A stretch of DNA of 64,000 bases from Candidatus Wallbacteria bacterium (GTDB taxonomy: Bacteria > Muiribacteriota > UBA6191 > JACPRK01). Position numbers and translations under genes: made by a program. Shown here piece after piece: positions 32,748 through 42,442 of the stretch (position 1 is the first letter of the stretch; the number at the start of each line of letters is the position of its first letter). Below the pieces are notes generated by a model that saw only the letters and a program-made list of their open reading frames with translations, made no database searches and was not told the DNA's origin. Location of the stretch: assembly GCA_016213845.1 (NCBI GenBank), contig JACQZN010000012.1, forward strand, positions 62,001-126,000. The letters run 5' to 3'.

Positions 32748-35054
32748 ATGACGCACCAGACCAAGGAGCTCGTTCGCAAGGCGGGGGCGACCGCGCTGGT
32801 TGCGGTGCTCCTTCTGGGCGTTCCCATTGCGGGGCCGTGGCCGGACGGCCCCCCGCTGCTTTGGCGCTCGACTTTCCTGGCGCTCTGCTGGGCGTGGCTG
32901 GCCGCGGTGACTCTGAGCCTCTTGCGGGCTGGGAGCGATCCATCGTGTCCCCCCGCCGGCGGGAGCCGCGAGCGGTCCACTCCGGCAGATCCATCGACCG
33001 GCTCCGGGGAGCTCGAGGACGGCGTGGCATCGCCAGGCCGGATGGCGATCGCGGCGTTCGCAGGGCCGCTCTGGCTTCTTTTGCGTCACAGCTGGGTATT
33101 GCCCGGCACGCTCGGCCCGGAGGATCTGCCGGCCGCGCTGGCGCTTATCGGCCTCTGGCCGGCCACCGGGCTTCTCGGAGAGCTGGCCCGAGACCTGCTG
33201 CTGATCACGCTGCCGTGGACGACCTTTCACCTGCTCGGAGGGCTGCCCATGGCCTCGCTCGAGCTGGGCCTGTTGGGAACTGGCGTGGCGCTCTGCGCGC
33301 TGCCGGGGGGCGGACGCGCCCCATCCCGCCGAGCCAGGGCCTGCCTTGTCGGCTGGGTCCTCTTGGCGATGGTCTGCCGGCTGGCACCGGGCGGGACGCC
33401 AAACACCGGCCGGATCGCGTTCGACGAGTCGCACGGGAACCGGGGGAGCTCACTGGTCTCGAGCCGAGGAGCAACCGAGGACCCGGAGTCCGCCCAGACG
33501 GGGATGGGCAACCTCGCGGCGTTGCTGGGGCACTGGGGATATCGGGTAAGTCGCATCGCTTCATGGCGACCCGGGGCCCTGGTTGATTCCGACGTGCTGG
33601 TGCTGGGGTTTCCGACCCAACGCTATTCGGCGGCCGAGCGAGCGGAGATTCGCGCGTTCCTGGAGCGCGGCGGGGGACTGCTGGCGGTGGGCGAACACAC
33701 GAACATGGCCGGCGTCATGGAGGCGCTGAACCCGGTGCTCGAGGAGGCGGGGCTGGCACTGGGATACGACACCGTCTGGCTGGACGGCGCTCAGCGCGAT
33801 CGCCTGGCGCACGCGTCCCACCCGCTGGCGCTGGGCGCGATGCACCTCAATGTCGCCAACGGAGCCTCTGTGTCCTACTGGGGCTCACGCGCATGGCCGT
33901 TGCTCGCTGCGAGGTGGGGTGTATGGGCCGACGCGGGCGACCCGCGCGGCGGGGCCCGCTCCTTCCTGGGAGACTCGAAGCACGATCCGCGAGCCGAGCC
34001 GTCTCGGGACCTGGCCCTGACCGCAGCGTCCAGCGTGGGCCGCGGCCGCGTCCTGCTCCTGGGCGACACGGGCTACCTGCAGAACGGAGGGCTCTACGAC
34101 TCGCCCCAGACCGCGCGCGCAATCTTCTACTGGCTGAACAGGCCGGAGATTCTGCCGGTCTCTCTGCCCGTGCTGCGCCTCGCCGTGACTGTGATTGCGG
34201 CTGCGGGTGCGATGCTCCTGCTGCTGGCCGGCGCTGCCAGTCGGGTGTCCGTCTGCCAGGCGGTGGCTGGCGCCCTCGCCGGTGTTCAGCTCCTGACGAC
34301 GCTGGCGCTGCCCGCGGACTTCAAGGCCTCTCCGCCGCGGCTCCCAGGGGCCTTTCTCGTCGACCAGTCTCACGCCGAGTCGCTGGCGCTCTACCACCGG
34401 CGCCGCAAGGCGGGCGGCGAGTCGCTCGACTCCTTGATGAGCGTGCTCCAGTCCGCCGGCTACTTCCCGCGACTTCACTTCCGAGGACGTCTCGATGCGA
34501 TCCCGATCTCGGAGGTAGCGGGAGTGTTGCTGCCTGCGCCGCGGGTCGAGCTCTCGGCGAAGGAGGCAGCGTGGTGCCTGGCGGTCGCGGATGCCGGAGG
34601 CACCTGTGTCGCGGTCGCCGACCCGGCCTACCCGCAGGCGCTGGCGCCACTGCTGGCGCCGATGGGCGTGGCCGTCGGAGCGTTGCCGGCGGCGGCCCGC
34701 AAGCCGATCGCCTCCGAGGGGGTCGTTTCGCAGGTTCCCTCGGGGCCGCTCCCCGTCGAGCTGGAGGGAACCGGTCCTCTGGCGCGGCTGGCCGGCTTCA
34801 CGATGGCGCGCCCTTTCGAGCTGACCGGAACCCAGGGCGCCGTTCCTGGAGTGGTGGCCCGGTACGCGGGTGCTCCGGTGCTGATCGAGCTCCGCCGCGG
34901 CCGCGGTTCCGTCATAGCGCTGGCGGACCCGGAGCTGCTCCAGTCGCGTTCTCTGGACGAGGCGCCGGCCGCGGTCGCGGTCCCTCGCCGCGAAGCGTGG
35001 CGGCGTCTGCTGGGCCGGCCCAGGTCGGACGTAGGAGCGAGGGGGGCTCCGTGA
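32748..35054 (+). CDS. Membrane protein with two amidotransferase-like (DUF4350/GldG-like) domains
   Basis: 768 aa. About six TM helices (residues ~12-215) precede a soluble domain starting RIAFDESHGNRG, with LVLGFPTQRYSAAERAEIRA and LERGGGLLAVGEHTNMAG, typical of the class-I glutamine-amidotransferase-like fold seen in DUF4350 and GldG-type proteins. Two more TM helices (~467-520) lead to a second, more diverged domain beginning FLVDQSHAESL. The catalytic Cys-His pair of true amidotransferases is not evident, so a binding role is more likely. The stop overlaps the next start (GTGA, 35051-35054) and the downstream gene has the same plan, so the two probably form a complex. ATG 32748 follows a terminator-like hairpin closely and lacks a clear ribosome-binding site. 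Confidence 0.65.
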   Translation: MTHQTKELVRKAGATALVAVLLLGVPIAGPWPDGPPLLWRSTFLALCWAWLAAVTLSLLRAGSDPSCPPAGGSRERSTPADPSTGSGELEDGVASPGRMAIAAFAGPLWLLLRHSWVLPGTLGPEDLPAALALIGLWPATGLLGELARDLLLITLPWTTFHLLGGLPMASLELGLLGTGVALCALPGGGRAPSRRARACLVGWVLLAMVCRLAPGGTPNTGRIAFDESHGNRGSSLVSSRGATEDPESAQTGMGNLAALLGHWGYRVSRIASWRPGALVDSDVLVLGFPTQRYSAAERAEIRAFLERGGGLLAVGEHTNMAGVMEALNPVLEEAGLALGYDTVWLDGAQRDRLAHASHPLALGAMHLNVANGASVSYWGSRAWPLLAARWGVWADAGDPRGGARSFLGDSKHDPRAEPSRDLALTAASSVGRGRVLLLGDTGYLQNGGLYDSPQTARAIFYWLNRPEILPVSLPVLRLAVTVIAAAGAMLLLLAGAASRVSVCQAVAGALAGVQLLTTLALPADFKASPPRLPGAFLVDQSHAESLALYHRRRKAGGESLDSLMSVLQSAGYFPRLHFRGRLDAIPISEVAGVLLPAPRVELSAKEAAWCLAVADAGGTCVAVADPAYPQALAPLLAPMGVAVGALPAAARKPIASEGVVSQVPSGPLPVELEGTGPLARLAGFTMARPFELTGTQGAVPGVVARYAGAPVLIELRRGRGSVIALADPELLQSRSLDEAPAAVAVPRREAWRRLLGRPRSDVGARGAP

Positions 35055-38000
35055 GCGCGCTGCGAGCGTTCGGTGCGCTGGCGGCCCTGGGGCTTGCCAA
35101 CGCGTGTCTGGCGGCGACGCCGGAGCTGGCGGCGCTGGGGCAGGCCCCCTGGGTCGCCGCGGCGATGTTCCTGGCCGCGGCCGTTACCTTCATGCCTCGC
35201 GGGTTAGAGCCCTCCGCCTTCCGCGGGGCTGCAGCGCTGGGATTGGCGGTTGCGTTCTCCACGCCGCTCGGCCGGGAGCTCGCTCCGGAGGCACTCTGGG
35301 CTGCCGTTCTCATCCTGGCAGGCTGGATCATGACGGCGGCCGAGACTCCGGAAGAGTCCTACGATGCGGCGAGACCCGACCCCAAGGGACTCGCCAGCGC
35401 GATTTCGTCCTGCGGCGCCGGGCTTCTCGTGGCGTCACTCGGTTTCCGGCTTGGCGACTCTTGCTCGGCGGCGCTGGCGCCCGCGGCCGGCGCCGTGGCA
35501 GCGGCGCTCGCCTCGCTGGCCGGCGAGCCCTGGTGCGCGAGCGCGCCCTGGATCTTTCCGCCGGGCTCGGCCGCACGGCTGGGAGAGGTGCCGCTCGGCC
35601 TTGCGGAGGCCTCGAGCGCCTTGGCGGTCTTCGCCTTTCTGGCCCACCGGCTGGATCGGGCGCGACCCCGGATGGCAGTGGGTGCCATGGCCGTTATCCT
35701 CTTTCTACCCGTGCGCGCCATCGCCTGGAGCTGGTTCTTCTCGGACGGGCAGCCGGCGGGGCCGGCCACGTTCCACCGGTACGCGGGCCTGTGGCAGGCA
35801 GTGTCCGCGCTTCCGCTGGTGGCGCTTCTGGCGCTGTGCCTGCGCGGGGCAACGCCTCGGCCGGCGCGCAAGGGAGCAGATCTTGCGCCTCCCCGGTCAC
35901 CGCAAGGCCGAAAGAGTCTGGCCACCGGCGCAGCCGTGATCGCGGCGGGCGCTCTGGCGAGCTGGATGCTGGCGCCAGAAGCGACGGTCACGGCGCCGCT
36001 GGCCGCGCCCGTGCGGCTTGTCCTCGACGAGACTCACAGCGACTGGGAGCCGGTCGTCCTGCGCTACGACGATCGCACCGGGGAGCCGGTCCGGCAGAAC
36101 AACTACGTCTCGATGGCGCGGTTCCTCTCTCGCCTGGTAGCCCTCGAGGTCTGGCTCGACCCATCTCCCGAGCCCTCTCGCCCCGTCCGTGAGCTCGACC
36201 CTTCCCTCGAAGGGCACGTCGCCGTGAAGCGCGTCCGACTCGACGACGGCAGCCTGGACGCCCTCACGCGGGGCGCCGAGCGGCCCGTGCTGTTGCTGAA
36301 GTGCCCGACGATTCCCTACTCGGAGCGCGAGCTCGAGGCCGTGGTCGCCTTCGTCGAGCGCGGCGGCGGACTGCTGCTCTTCGGCGAGCACAGCGACGCC
36401 TTCTTCTTGAACACGCATCTCAATCCAGTTGCCGGCCGCTTCGGAATCCGCTTCAGAGCCGACGAGCACTACGACGCCTTCGGCGGCTGGATCGAAACCG
36501 ATCGCTCCTGCCACACCCCCGGCAGCCCGATGGCGCCGCTGGGACCCTTCATGTGGGCGACCAACTGCACCATTGAGCTGCAAGCTCCGGCCGTGCCGCT
36601 GGTCCTGGGCCGGCGCTCCACGTTCGCGGAGCCGGGCAACTACTTCGTGCCCAGCTTCTTCGGCAATCGCCGGGTCGACGCCGTCGACCGGTTCGGCGAC
36701 GCCGTCATGATGGCGTGCTCCCGGTTCGGCAAGGGGCGCGTGATCGCCTTCACCGACTCGACCTCCTTCAACAACGCCTACTGGAGCTATCCGGACCGCA
36801 GACTGCTCTGGTACCTCTGGCTCCGGTGGCTGTCAGGGCAGGATTCGTCCGGCGGCCCCTGGGACCTGCAGGCCGCGCAGGCCGCCGCGCTGGGCGCCGC
36901 GATCGCGGCCAATCCTTACGGCGTGGCCGCGCGCGCCGTGGCGCAACTCGCAGTTGGCGCCGGCCTGGGGTGGGGAGTAGCGGGCGGCACCTCACGGGAG
37001 CCGGTGGATGTATCGTATCTGAATGCAGTGGACCCCGCGCAGGTCGTCTTCGACGTCTCGCACGGCGCCAGCCACGCCATCGGTGAAGAGGAGCCAACGC
37101 CGCGGCCGCCGGGCCTGGGCTTCTACGGGCCGGCGCTCGAGGAGGTCGCGAGCCTGGGCATCAACGCCCGCGTGACCCGGGATGGCGCCGACCGGTCCGC
37201 AACTCGCGGCCAGGCCAGGCTCGCCGTGATCGTCAGCCCGAGAAGGCCCTTCGAGGCCGATGAAGTGACGCGGTGGCGCCGCTTCGTAGAGGAGGGCGGC
37301 AGGCTGCTGCTCATCGCCGGGCCGGGCAACACGAGCGCCGTTCGCACTCTGGCGGCGCCACTGGGTTTGGAGTTCTCTCTGGTTCCCGCCGCGCTCACCC
37401 AAACGCGCGGCTGGCCCGCGCCGTCGGCCGTACATCCTGCGGCGGGCGGCCCTGCTTCGACGCTCTGGACGGTGGACGGAACCCCGGTGCTCGCAGGCGC
37501 GCCGGCGGGCAAGGGCTACGTCGCCGGTCTGGGCGACGACCTGCTGGCGGCAGCAACGACCGAGGGCCCCCCAGGCCCGGCGGCGCTGGCGCTCTTCCGA
37601 GGCCTGATCCGCGCGCTCCTGTCGGAGGCTCCGCAGCCAGCCGCAGTCGCCCTGGCGCCGGCCGCAACGGCGCTCGGGGCGGCGAAGGCGCCGCCCCCCC
37701 CGCCGTCCGACGTGCAGTCGGCCACGAGCGCCCGGCTTCGGGCAGCGCTGGGGAGGCTCACTGCATGGCCGGCGGCGCCACTGCCGCGTCTGGCGGCCTT
37801 GCAAGCCGTGCGCCGGACGCTGGCCTCGACCGGCCCCTTCACTCTTTCCACCTGGCCGCTCGCGGCCGGCCCGGGCCGCCGAGCTCGCATCGTGCTGGCC
37901 TGCGGTTCCTCGGCGCGCGAACGTCTCGAGCGGCAGGCCGGCAGGCCCCTGCAGCTCCTCGCCTCCGAGGCGCGACTCGCATCTCCACCTGCCGGGGTCT

Positions 38001-38464
38001 CCGACGAGGTCGTCCTGGCCGTCCACCCCTCGGCGCTCTTGGCCACGTCCGGGCCGCTCGCGGCGGGAATCGAGAAGTTTCTTTCCGACGTGCAGGACTC
38101 GGGGTTGCCGCCGGACCGGGTCGCTCTGCTGAAGCCGGAGACGATCGACGAGTCCCTTGCAGCGACTCTCCTGGCCGCTCTGATGGCCCTGGGGCCGGCG
38201 GACGTCGGCCGCTGGTACGAGGAGGCCGCCGGGCTCGAGCAGGCGCGGAGGCGCCTGTCGTCAGGCGAGCACGGCGAAGCGCTCCGGCTGCTGGGACTTT
38301 CGCTGGCCCGGACTTCGCTGCCGGACGCACACTTGGCGCTGATGGCGGTGGCTGCTGCCAGCGCCGGCCGCCACCGGGAAGCCTCACTGTGGCTGGCCCA
38401 GGCGCGACCGCTCGGGACCCTGGCAGCTCCGCTGGCCCACGAAGTCGCCCGCTTCGCGCCCTGA
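35051..38464 (+). CDS. Large membrane protein with two amidotransferase-like domains and helical C-terminus
   Basis: About 1,137 aa, coupled to the preceding gene by a GTGA overlap; AGGAG lies ~15 nt before GTG 35051. Longer frames upstream only shadow the preceding gene. The N-terminal ~330 residues hold about nine hydrophobic helices. The third amidotransferase-like domain of the locus starts RLVLDETHSDWEP and includes LKCPTIPYSERELEAVVAFV and ERGGGLLLFGEHSDAF. A fourth starts VVFDVSHGASHA with FVEEGGRLLLIAGPGNTS. The last ~350 residues are Ala/Leu-rich, with a Ser/Pro-rich linker and TPR-like helices at the end (HLALMAVAAASAGRHREASLW). Catalytic residues are not obvious. A periplasm-facing sensor or transport accessory is conceivable; no function is claimed. 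Confidence 0.65.
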   Translation: MSALRAFGALAALGLANACLAATPELAALGQAPWVAAAMFLAAAVTFMPRGLEPSAFRGAAALGLAVAFSTPLGRELAPEALWAAVLILAGWIMTAAETPEESYDAARPDPKGLASAISSCGAGLLVASLGFRLGDSCSAALAPAAGAVAAALASLAGEPWCASAPWIFPPGSAARLGEVPLGLAEASSALAVFAFLAHRLDRARPRMAVGAMAVILFLPVRAIAWSWFFSDGQPAGPATFHRYAGLWQAVSALPLVALLALCLRGATPRPARKGADLAPPRSPQGRKSLATGAAVIAAGALASWMLAPEATVTAPLAAPVRLVLDETHSDWEPVVLRYDDRTGEPVRQNNYVSMARFLSRLVALEVWLDPSPEPSRPVRELDPSLEGHVAVKRVRLDDGSLDALTRGAERPVLLLKCPTIPYSERELEAVVAFVERGGGLLLFGEHSDAFFLNTHLNPVAGRFGIRFRADEHYDAFGGWIETDRSCHTPGSPMAPLGPFMWATNCTIELQAPAVPLVLGRRSTFAEPGNYFVPSFFGNRRVDAVDRFGDAVMMACSRFGKGRVIAFTDSTSFNNAYWSYPDRRLLWYLWLRWLSGQDSSGGPWDLQAAQAAALGAAIAANPYGVAARAVAQLAVGAGLGWGVAGGTSREPVDVSYLNAVDPAQVVFDVSHGASHAIGEEEPTPRPPGLGFYGPALEEVASLGINARVTRDGADRSATRGQARLAVIVSPRRPFEADEVTRWRRFVEEGGRLLLIAGPGNTSAVRTLAAPLGLEFSLVPAALTQTRGWPAPSAVHPAAGGPASTLWTVDGTPVLAGAPAGKGYVAGLGDDLLAAATTEGPPGPAALALFRGLIRALLSEAPQPAAVALAPAATALGAAKAPPPPPSDVQSATSARLRAALGRLTAWPAAPLPRLAALQAVRRTLASTGPFTLSTWPLAAGPGRRARIVLACGSSARERLERQAGRPLQLLASEARLASPPAGVSDEVVLAVHPSALLATSGPLAAGIEKFLSDVQDSGLPPDRVALLKPETIDESLAATLLAALMALGPADVGRWYEEAAGLEQARRRLSSGEHGEALRLLGLSLARTSLPDAHLALMAVAAASAGRHREASLWLAQARPLGTLAAPLAHEVARFAP

Positions 38465-38497
38465 GGCCCGGCGGCCGGATCGGCTATCGTGCAGCCG

Positions 38498-38914
38498 ATG
38501 GAGCACGACATGGCGGCACTGCTCGCGGCCTTTCGGGCGGCGGGAGCGGACCAGGAGCTCTACCTGGACCGCGAGACGGGCGAGATTGTGGGCTGGTCGG
38601 CCGAAACCGAGGAGCTGGGCGGCGTCCGCGAGCTGCGAGGGCAGGTGCTGGGCGATCCGCTCCGCTTCGCGCGCATCGAGCCGCCGCCGCCGGAGGAGCA
38701 AAAACAGTGGGCAGAGCAATTCACTCTCTCACTGCCCCCGGGCCCGGACCGAGGTGTGCTGGGCGCGGCGCTGATGGGCCGCACGCCGCTCCGCACTTTC
38801 CGCGCCGCGCTGGAAGACTCTCCCGGCCACCGCGCGCGCTGGCTGGCCGAGGAGCGCCGCCGGCTCGAAGCGGCGATCCTCGGTTGGTTGGCGGGGCTCC
38901 CCGGAGGGGGGTGA
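38498..38914 (+). CDS. UPF0158-like small protein
   Basis: 138 aa, acidic, soluble. The segment ELYLDRETGEIVGW near the N-terminus and the C-terminal FRAALEDSPGHRARWLAEER region match the pattern of UPF0158 proteins (LYLDLETGEV..., then F..AL....).  The biochemical role of the family is not known. ATG 38498 is used; GTG 38489 and ATG 38510 are in frame. It lies 33 bp after the large membrane protein and may be co-transcribed, and it converges on the secreted protein gene at 38931. Confidence 0.6.
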   Translation: MEHDMAALLAAFRAAGADQELYLDRETGEIVGWSAETEELGGVRELRGQVLGDPLRFARIEPPPPEEQKQWAEQFTLSLPPGPDRGVLGAALMGRTPLRTFRAALEDSPGHRARWLAEERRRLEAAILGWLAGLPGGG

Positions 38915-38930
38915 CGCCCGCCTGAGCCGG

Positions 38931-39737
38931 TCACCGCATCCGGACCTTGCCGCCGGGCGGGACCCGGTTCGGGTTCTCGAGGAGCGAGTCGAGGTCCCGC
39001 ACGCCGAAGCCGCGAGGGAAGACGACCCGGACGGGGGCGTTTCGGGCGCGGTCGATCTCGCGCAGCGTCTCGGCGCCGGCCCGGAAGTCGTCCAGCTGGG
39101 AGAGCGTCAGGTTGCGCTTCACGAACGGACTCTGGGGCACCTGGCCTCGCTCGGTCCCGACGCCGCCCAGGAACTCGCCCAGTCCCGAGTCGACCATGCC
39201 GCGCGCCTGGCCCATCCCCTTCTCGAAGTAGTTGCAGTAGTTGCGGTTCAGGTGGCCCCGGACGAAGATGCCGCGCACGGCCGGGAACCGGCCCTTCTGG
39301 ATCTCTGCGTTCGCTCGCCGCGAGATTTCCTGCCGGACGCGCTGGGACAGCTGCGGCTCCAGCGACTTCACCACGTCGGGGACGTCATCGTACCCGAACG
39401 CTCCATCGGGTCCGGACAGCTCGGAGAGCGCGGGGCGCATCCCCTGCAGCCGCTGGCGCTGTGCCTGGGTCAGCGTCACGTCGTTTCCGGCGAAAACTCT
39501 TCTCGCGCCGCGAAACAGGGCCAACGGATCGAAGCCGCCGCCTTCCGAGGCCGTAGGCTGCCCACCCGGGGCGCTCTCGCCGGCGCGCGACGCAAGCTGC
39601 ACGCCGGCCAGCGCTGCGGCACCGGTCCCATCCTGCGAGTCGGCGGCGGATAGCGGTGGCTCGGCCAGCAGCCGAGGGGCGGCAGCGCTCATCAGCAGGG
39701 CGGTCACGACCAGGAGTTTGAGCGGTGCTCCGGACAT
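38931..39737 (-). CDS. Secreted protein of unknown function
   Basis: 268 aa with a signal peptide (LKLLVVTALLMSAAAPRLLA). The mature protein begins with a low-complexity Ala/Gly/Ser region and continues with a charged helical domain containing VTLTQAQRQRLQGMRPALSE, RQEISRRANAEIQKGRF and RGHLNRNYCNYFEKGMGQ. The C-terminus is basic with several Pro-Gly. No family was recognised. ATG 39737 is chosen because AAAGGAG lies just upstream on this strand and the signal peptide starts there. It stands alone: 212 bp separate it from the histidine kinase gene upstream on the same strand, with nothing visible in that gap. Confidence 0.65.
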   Translation of the reverse strand: MSGAPLKLLVVTALLMSAAAPRLLAEPPLSAADSQDGTGAAALAGVQLASRAGESAPGGQPTASEGGGFDPLALFRGARRVFAGNDVTLTQAQRQRLQGMRPALSELSGPDGAFGYDDVPDVVKSLEPQLSQRVRQEISRRANAEIQKGRFPAVRGIFVRGHLNRNYCNYFEKGMGQARGMVDSGLGEFLGGVGTERGQVPQSPFVKRNLTLSQLDDFRAGAETLREIDRARNAPVRVVFPRGFGVRDLDSLLENPNRVPPGGKVRMR

Positions 39738-39949
39738 GCGAGGCTCCTTTCTTGCCGGCACCCGGGCCGGCGTTCGGGTTCGCTCGCCTGGAATCAGGAA
39801 CCGTGCCAGCCCCGTGATTCCGCTCCTGGCCAGCCCATGGCGGCACGACCCGTCGCACCCGGGTACCGGAAACTTCTCCTGGGGAGACGAAAACCTCTAC
39901 GCTCGCCTGGAGTGTCCCGGCCGCCCGACCCAGGGGGTCCAGCGGCACA

Positions 39950-42442
39950 CTAGGGGGCCGTGGGGGCAGACGCCGGGATCGAGATGTCGGCCTCGAGGAG
40001 CTGGCGGACTCTCGACGCCAGTTCCGAGGGCGTGACCGGCTTATTCATCAGGTGGATGCCGGCGTCGAGCCCGCCCTGAGGGCCCAGCTCGTCGTCGGTA
40101 TAGCCCGAGACGAACAGCACGCGCGTCAAAGGGCGGCTCTCCTGCAGAGCCGTGGCCAGAGCTGCCCCTCCCATCTCGGGCATCACGACATCGGTGATGA
40201 CCAGGTCGATCGGCCCCTCATGCCCCTTCGTCAGTTCCAGAGCCGACCTGCCATTTTCCGCCAGGAGCACCTGGTAACCCTCCCTTGCCAGGGTGCGCCG
40301 GAACATCTCTCGCACGCCCTCCTCGTCGTCGACCACCAGCACGGTCCCTTGCCCCCGCGCCGTCCGTTCGGCCGCGGGCCGGTGCGCAACTGCGGCCTCG
40401 GCGGCCGCGGATCGCGGGATGTAGACGTCGAAGCGCGTCCCTTCGCCAGGCCGACTGGACACCGAGATGCCGCCGCCGCTCTGTTGCACGATCCCGTGGA
40501 CCGTGGCAAGGCCCAGCCCGGTCCCCTTCCCTTGCGGTTTGGTCGTGAAGAACGGTTCGAAGATGCGGGCCTGGGTCGCCTCGTCCATTCCGGTGCCCGA
40601 GTCCGACACGCTGAGCCGGACGTACTCCCCGGGCGCGACGCAGATCCGGGACGAAGCCGAGACGGCAACATTGGCCGTCGTGATGGTCAGGGAGCCGCCT
40701 CCCGGCATCGCATCGCGAGCGTTCACGGCCAGGTTGAGGAGCACCTGATCCATCTGGCCGGGGTCGGCCCGGACCATCCACACGCTCTCGGCCAGGTCCG
40801 TCCTGAGCGCGATGTGCTCGCCAATGAGGCGTCGGAGCATCTTTTCGGTCTCGATGACCAGATTGTTCGGGCTGAAGATCCGAGGTTGCAGCACTTGCTT
40901 GCGGCTGAAGGCCAGAAGCTGCTGCGTCAGGGAGCGCGCCTTTTCGGCCGTCCGGGCGATCACCTCGGCGTCCCGGTGGAAGGGAGACCCTTCGGGGGCA
41001 CCCGTCATGATGAAGTCGGTGTAGCCGGAGATGATTGTCAGGAGGTTGTTGAAGTCATGCGCGACGCCGCCGGCGAGCTGTCCGAAGGCCTCCATCTTTT
41101 GCGACTGCCGCAGCATCGATTCGCTGCGCTCCAGCGCGGCCCGGGCGCGCGCCCGCTCCAACCCCAGCCCGACGATCTCGGCGATGGCCGCAAGGCCTCC
41201 CACCGACGGCTCGCCAAGCGGCCGGGACGAGTGGACGCTCAACACGCCGACCAGCTCGCCTCCGACGATCAGCGGTTGCCCCGCGAACGCTCTCAATCCG
41301 CCGCAGAGAGCCCAGTCGGACGAGTTGAATCGGGCGTCGCGAGTGGCGTCCTCCACGAGCAAGGGCCGCCGCTCCGCGGCCACTATTCCAGCGCCACAGA
41401 CCCCAATGGGTAGCTTGATCTCGCGCTTGTCGGCCGGCGGTTCCAGTCCGGCCCAGGAGCGCAGCTCCAGGTTTTGCGCACCTGGCTCGACGGTCCAGAT
41501 GCGAACCAGCTCCACTTCCAGGTGGCCGAGGATCAGCTGGCAACACGTGCGGAACATCTGGGGAAGATCCAGGCTGCGCGCTAGCGCCATGCTCACGTCG
41601 GCGGTCAGCGCCGCCACGCGGCTGCCCTGCACCAGTGCCTGCTCGGCCACTTTCTGCTCGGTGATGTCGACCAGCACGCCCTGCAAGATCGGCGCGCCCT
41701 CTGCCGTTCGGCCGATCACGATCGCGTCGTCTCGGAACCAGACCTCCTGCCCGCCCTCGGCGATCAGCCGGTAGTGCAGCGTCAGCTGGCTGCCGTCGGC
41801 ACCCAGCTTCCGGACCGCCTCGAGGACCCGGGCCCGATCTGCCGGATGGACCTTCTGACTCCAGAGCCCCGGCGGCACCAGCCAGCGGGTCCTGTCGTAG
41901 CCCAGCCGCGTCTCGATTTGCGGACTGACATAGAGCATCCGGTGCGACTCCTCGAAAGCGGCCTGGTAGATGATAGCCGGCAAATGCTCCACCAGCGATC
42001 GGAGTCTGCGAGCCGATTCCCTCCAGTCGCGCCCGTCGGTCAGGAGCAGATCCTCGTCGGGAACGGGCGCGACCTTGGTGGACAGGGCCTCTTCGATCTT
42101 CCTGCGGATCTCCTCGACGTTGCCGCCCTTGGAAAGGACCCACCTCACGCCACAGTCCCGAGCGATGGAGCGTGCCTCCGATTCCAGGTAGGTCGAGGAC
42201 CAGAAGATGACCGGAGTGGCTGCGAGCGCAGGTTCCGCATGCAGCCTCCGGACGAACTCGGTGCCGTCGGCGCCCGGCATGTAGATGTCACAGATCACCA
42301 GGTCGGGCTTCTCGGCCCTCACCAGCTGCAACCCCTTCTCGACTCCGGAAGCCTCCAGCGACCGGTGGCCGGCGTGCCGCAGGAGCGCGGTCATCAACTG
42401 CCGGTTCACTTCCCGGTCGTCGACGATCAGGACCGTTGCCAT
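39950..42442 (-). CDS. Hybrid sensor histidine kinase/response regulator
   Basis: 830 aa, no TM segment, so cytosolic. Domains in order: receiver (1-125; VLIVDDREVNRQ, phosphoacceptor Asp in LVICDIYMPG), PAS (150-275; LYVSPQIETRLGYD, ending GVLVDITEQK), GAF (285-440), HisKA with H-box GGVAHDFNNLLTIISGYTD, HATPase (N-box LLNLAVNARDAMPGG, G-boxes SDSGTGMD and GKGTGLGLATVHGIVQQSGG), and a C-terminal receiver (VLVVDDEEGVRE, Asp in LVITDVVMPEMGG). All phosphorelay residues are present. Input is through PAS/GAF ligands rather than the envelope. No dedicated output gene is adjacent, so the final target is unknown. The gene is monocistronic; its upstream gap holds a hairpin. Confidence 0.92.
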   Translation of the reverse strand: MATVLIVDDREVNRQLMTALLRHAGHRSLEASGVEKGLQLVRAEKPDLVICDIYMPGADGTEFVRRLHAEPALAATPVIFWSSTYLESEARSIARDCGVRWVLSKGGNVEEIRRKIEEALSTKVAPVPDEDLLLTDGRDWRESARRLRSLVEHLPAIIYQAAFEESHRMLYVSPQIETRLGYDRTRWLVPPGLWSQKVHPADRARVLEAVRKLGADGSQLTLHYRLIAEGGQEVWFRDDAIVIGRTAEGAPILQGVLVDITEQKVAEQALVQGSRVAALTADVSMALARSLDLPQMFRTCCQLILGHLEVELVRIWTVEPGAQNLELRSWAGLEPPADKREIKLPIGVCGAGIVAAERRPLLVEDATRDARFNSSDWALCGGLRAFAGQPLIVGGELVGVLSVHSSRPLGEPSVGGLAAIAEIVGLGLERARARAALERSESMLRQSQKMEAFGQLAGGVAHDFNNLLTIISGYTDFIMTGAPEGSPFHRDAEVIARTAEKARSLTQQLLAFSRKQVLQPRIFSPNNLVIETEKMLRRLIGEHIALRTDLAESVWMVRADPGQMDQVLLNLAVNARDAMPGGGSLTITTANVAVSASSRICVAPGEYVRLSVSDSGTGMDEATQARIFEPFFTTKPQGKGTGLGLATVHGIVQQSGGGISVSSRPGEGTRFDVYIPRSAAAEAAVAHRPAAERTARGQGTVLVVDDEEGVREMFRRTLAREGYQVLLAENGRSALELTKGHEGPIDLVITDVVMPEMGGAALATALQESRPLTRVLFVSGYTDDELGPQGGLDAGIHLMNKPVTPSELASRVRQLLEADISIPASAPTAP

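Noticed and set aside
33893-35050. N-terminal extension of the gene that starts at 35051
   Set aside because: The extension is Arg/Gly-rich shadow of the upstream membrane protein; a GTGA junction with AGGAG supports the start at 35051.
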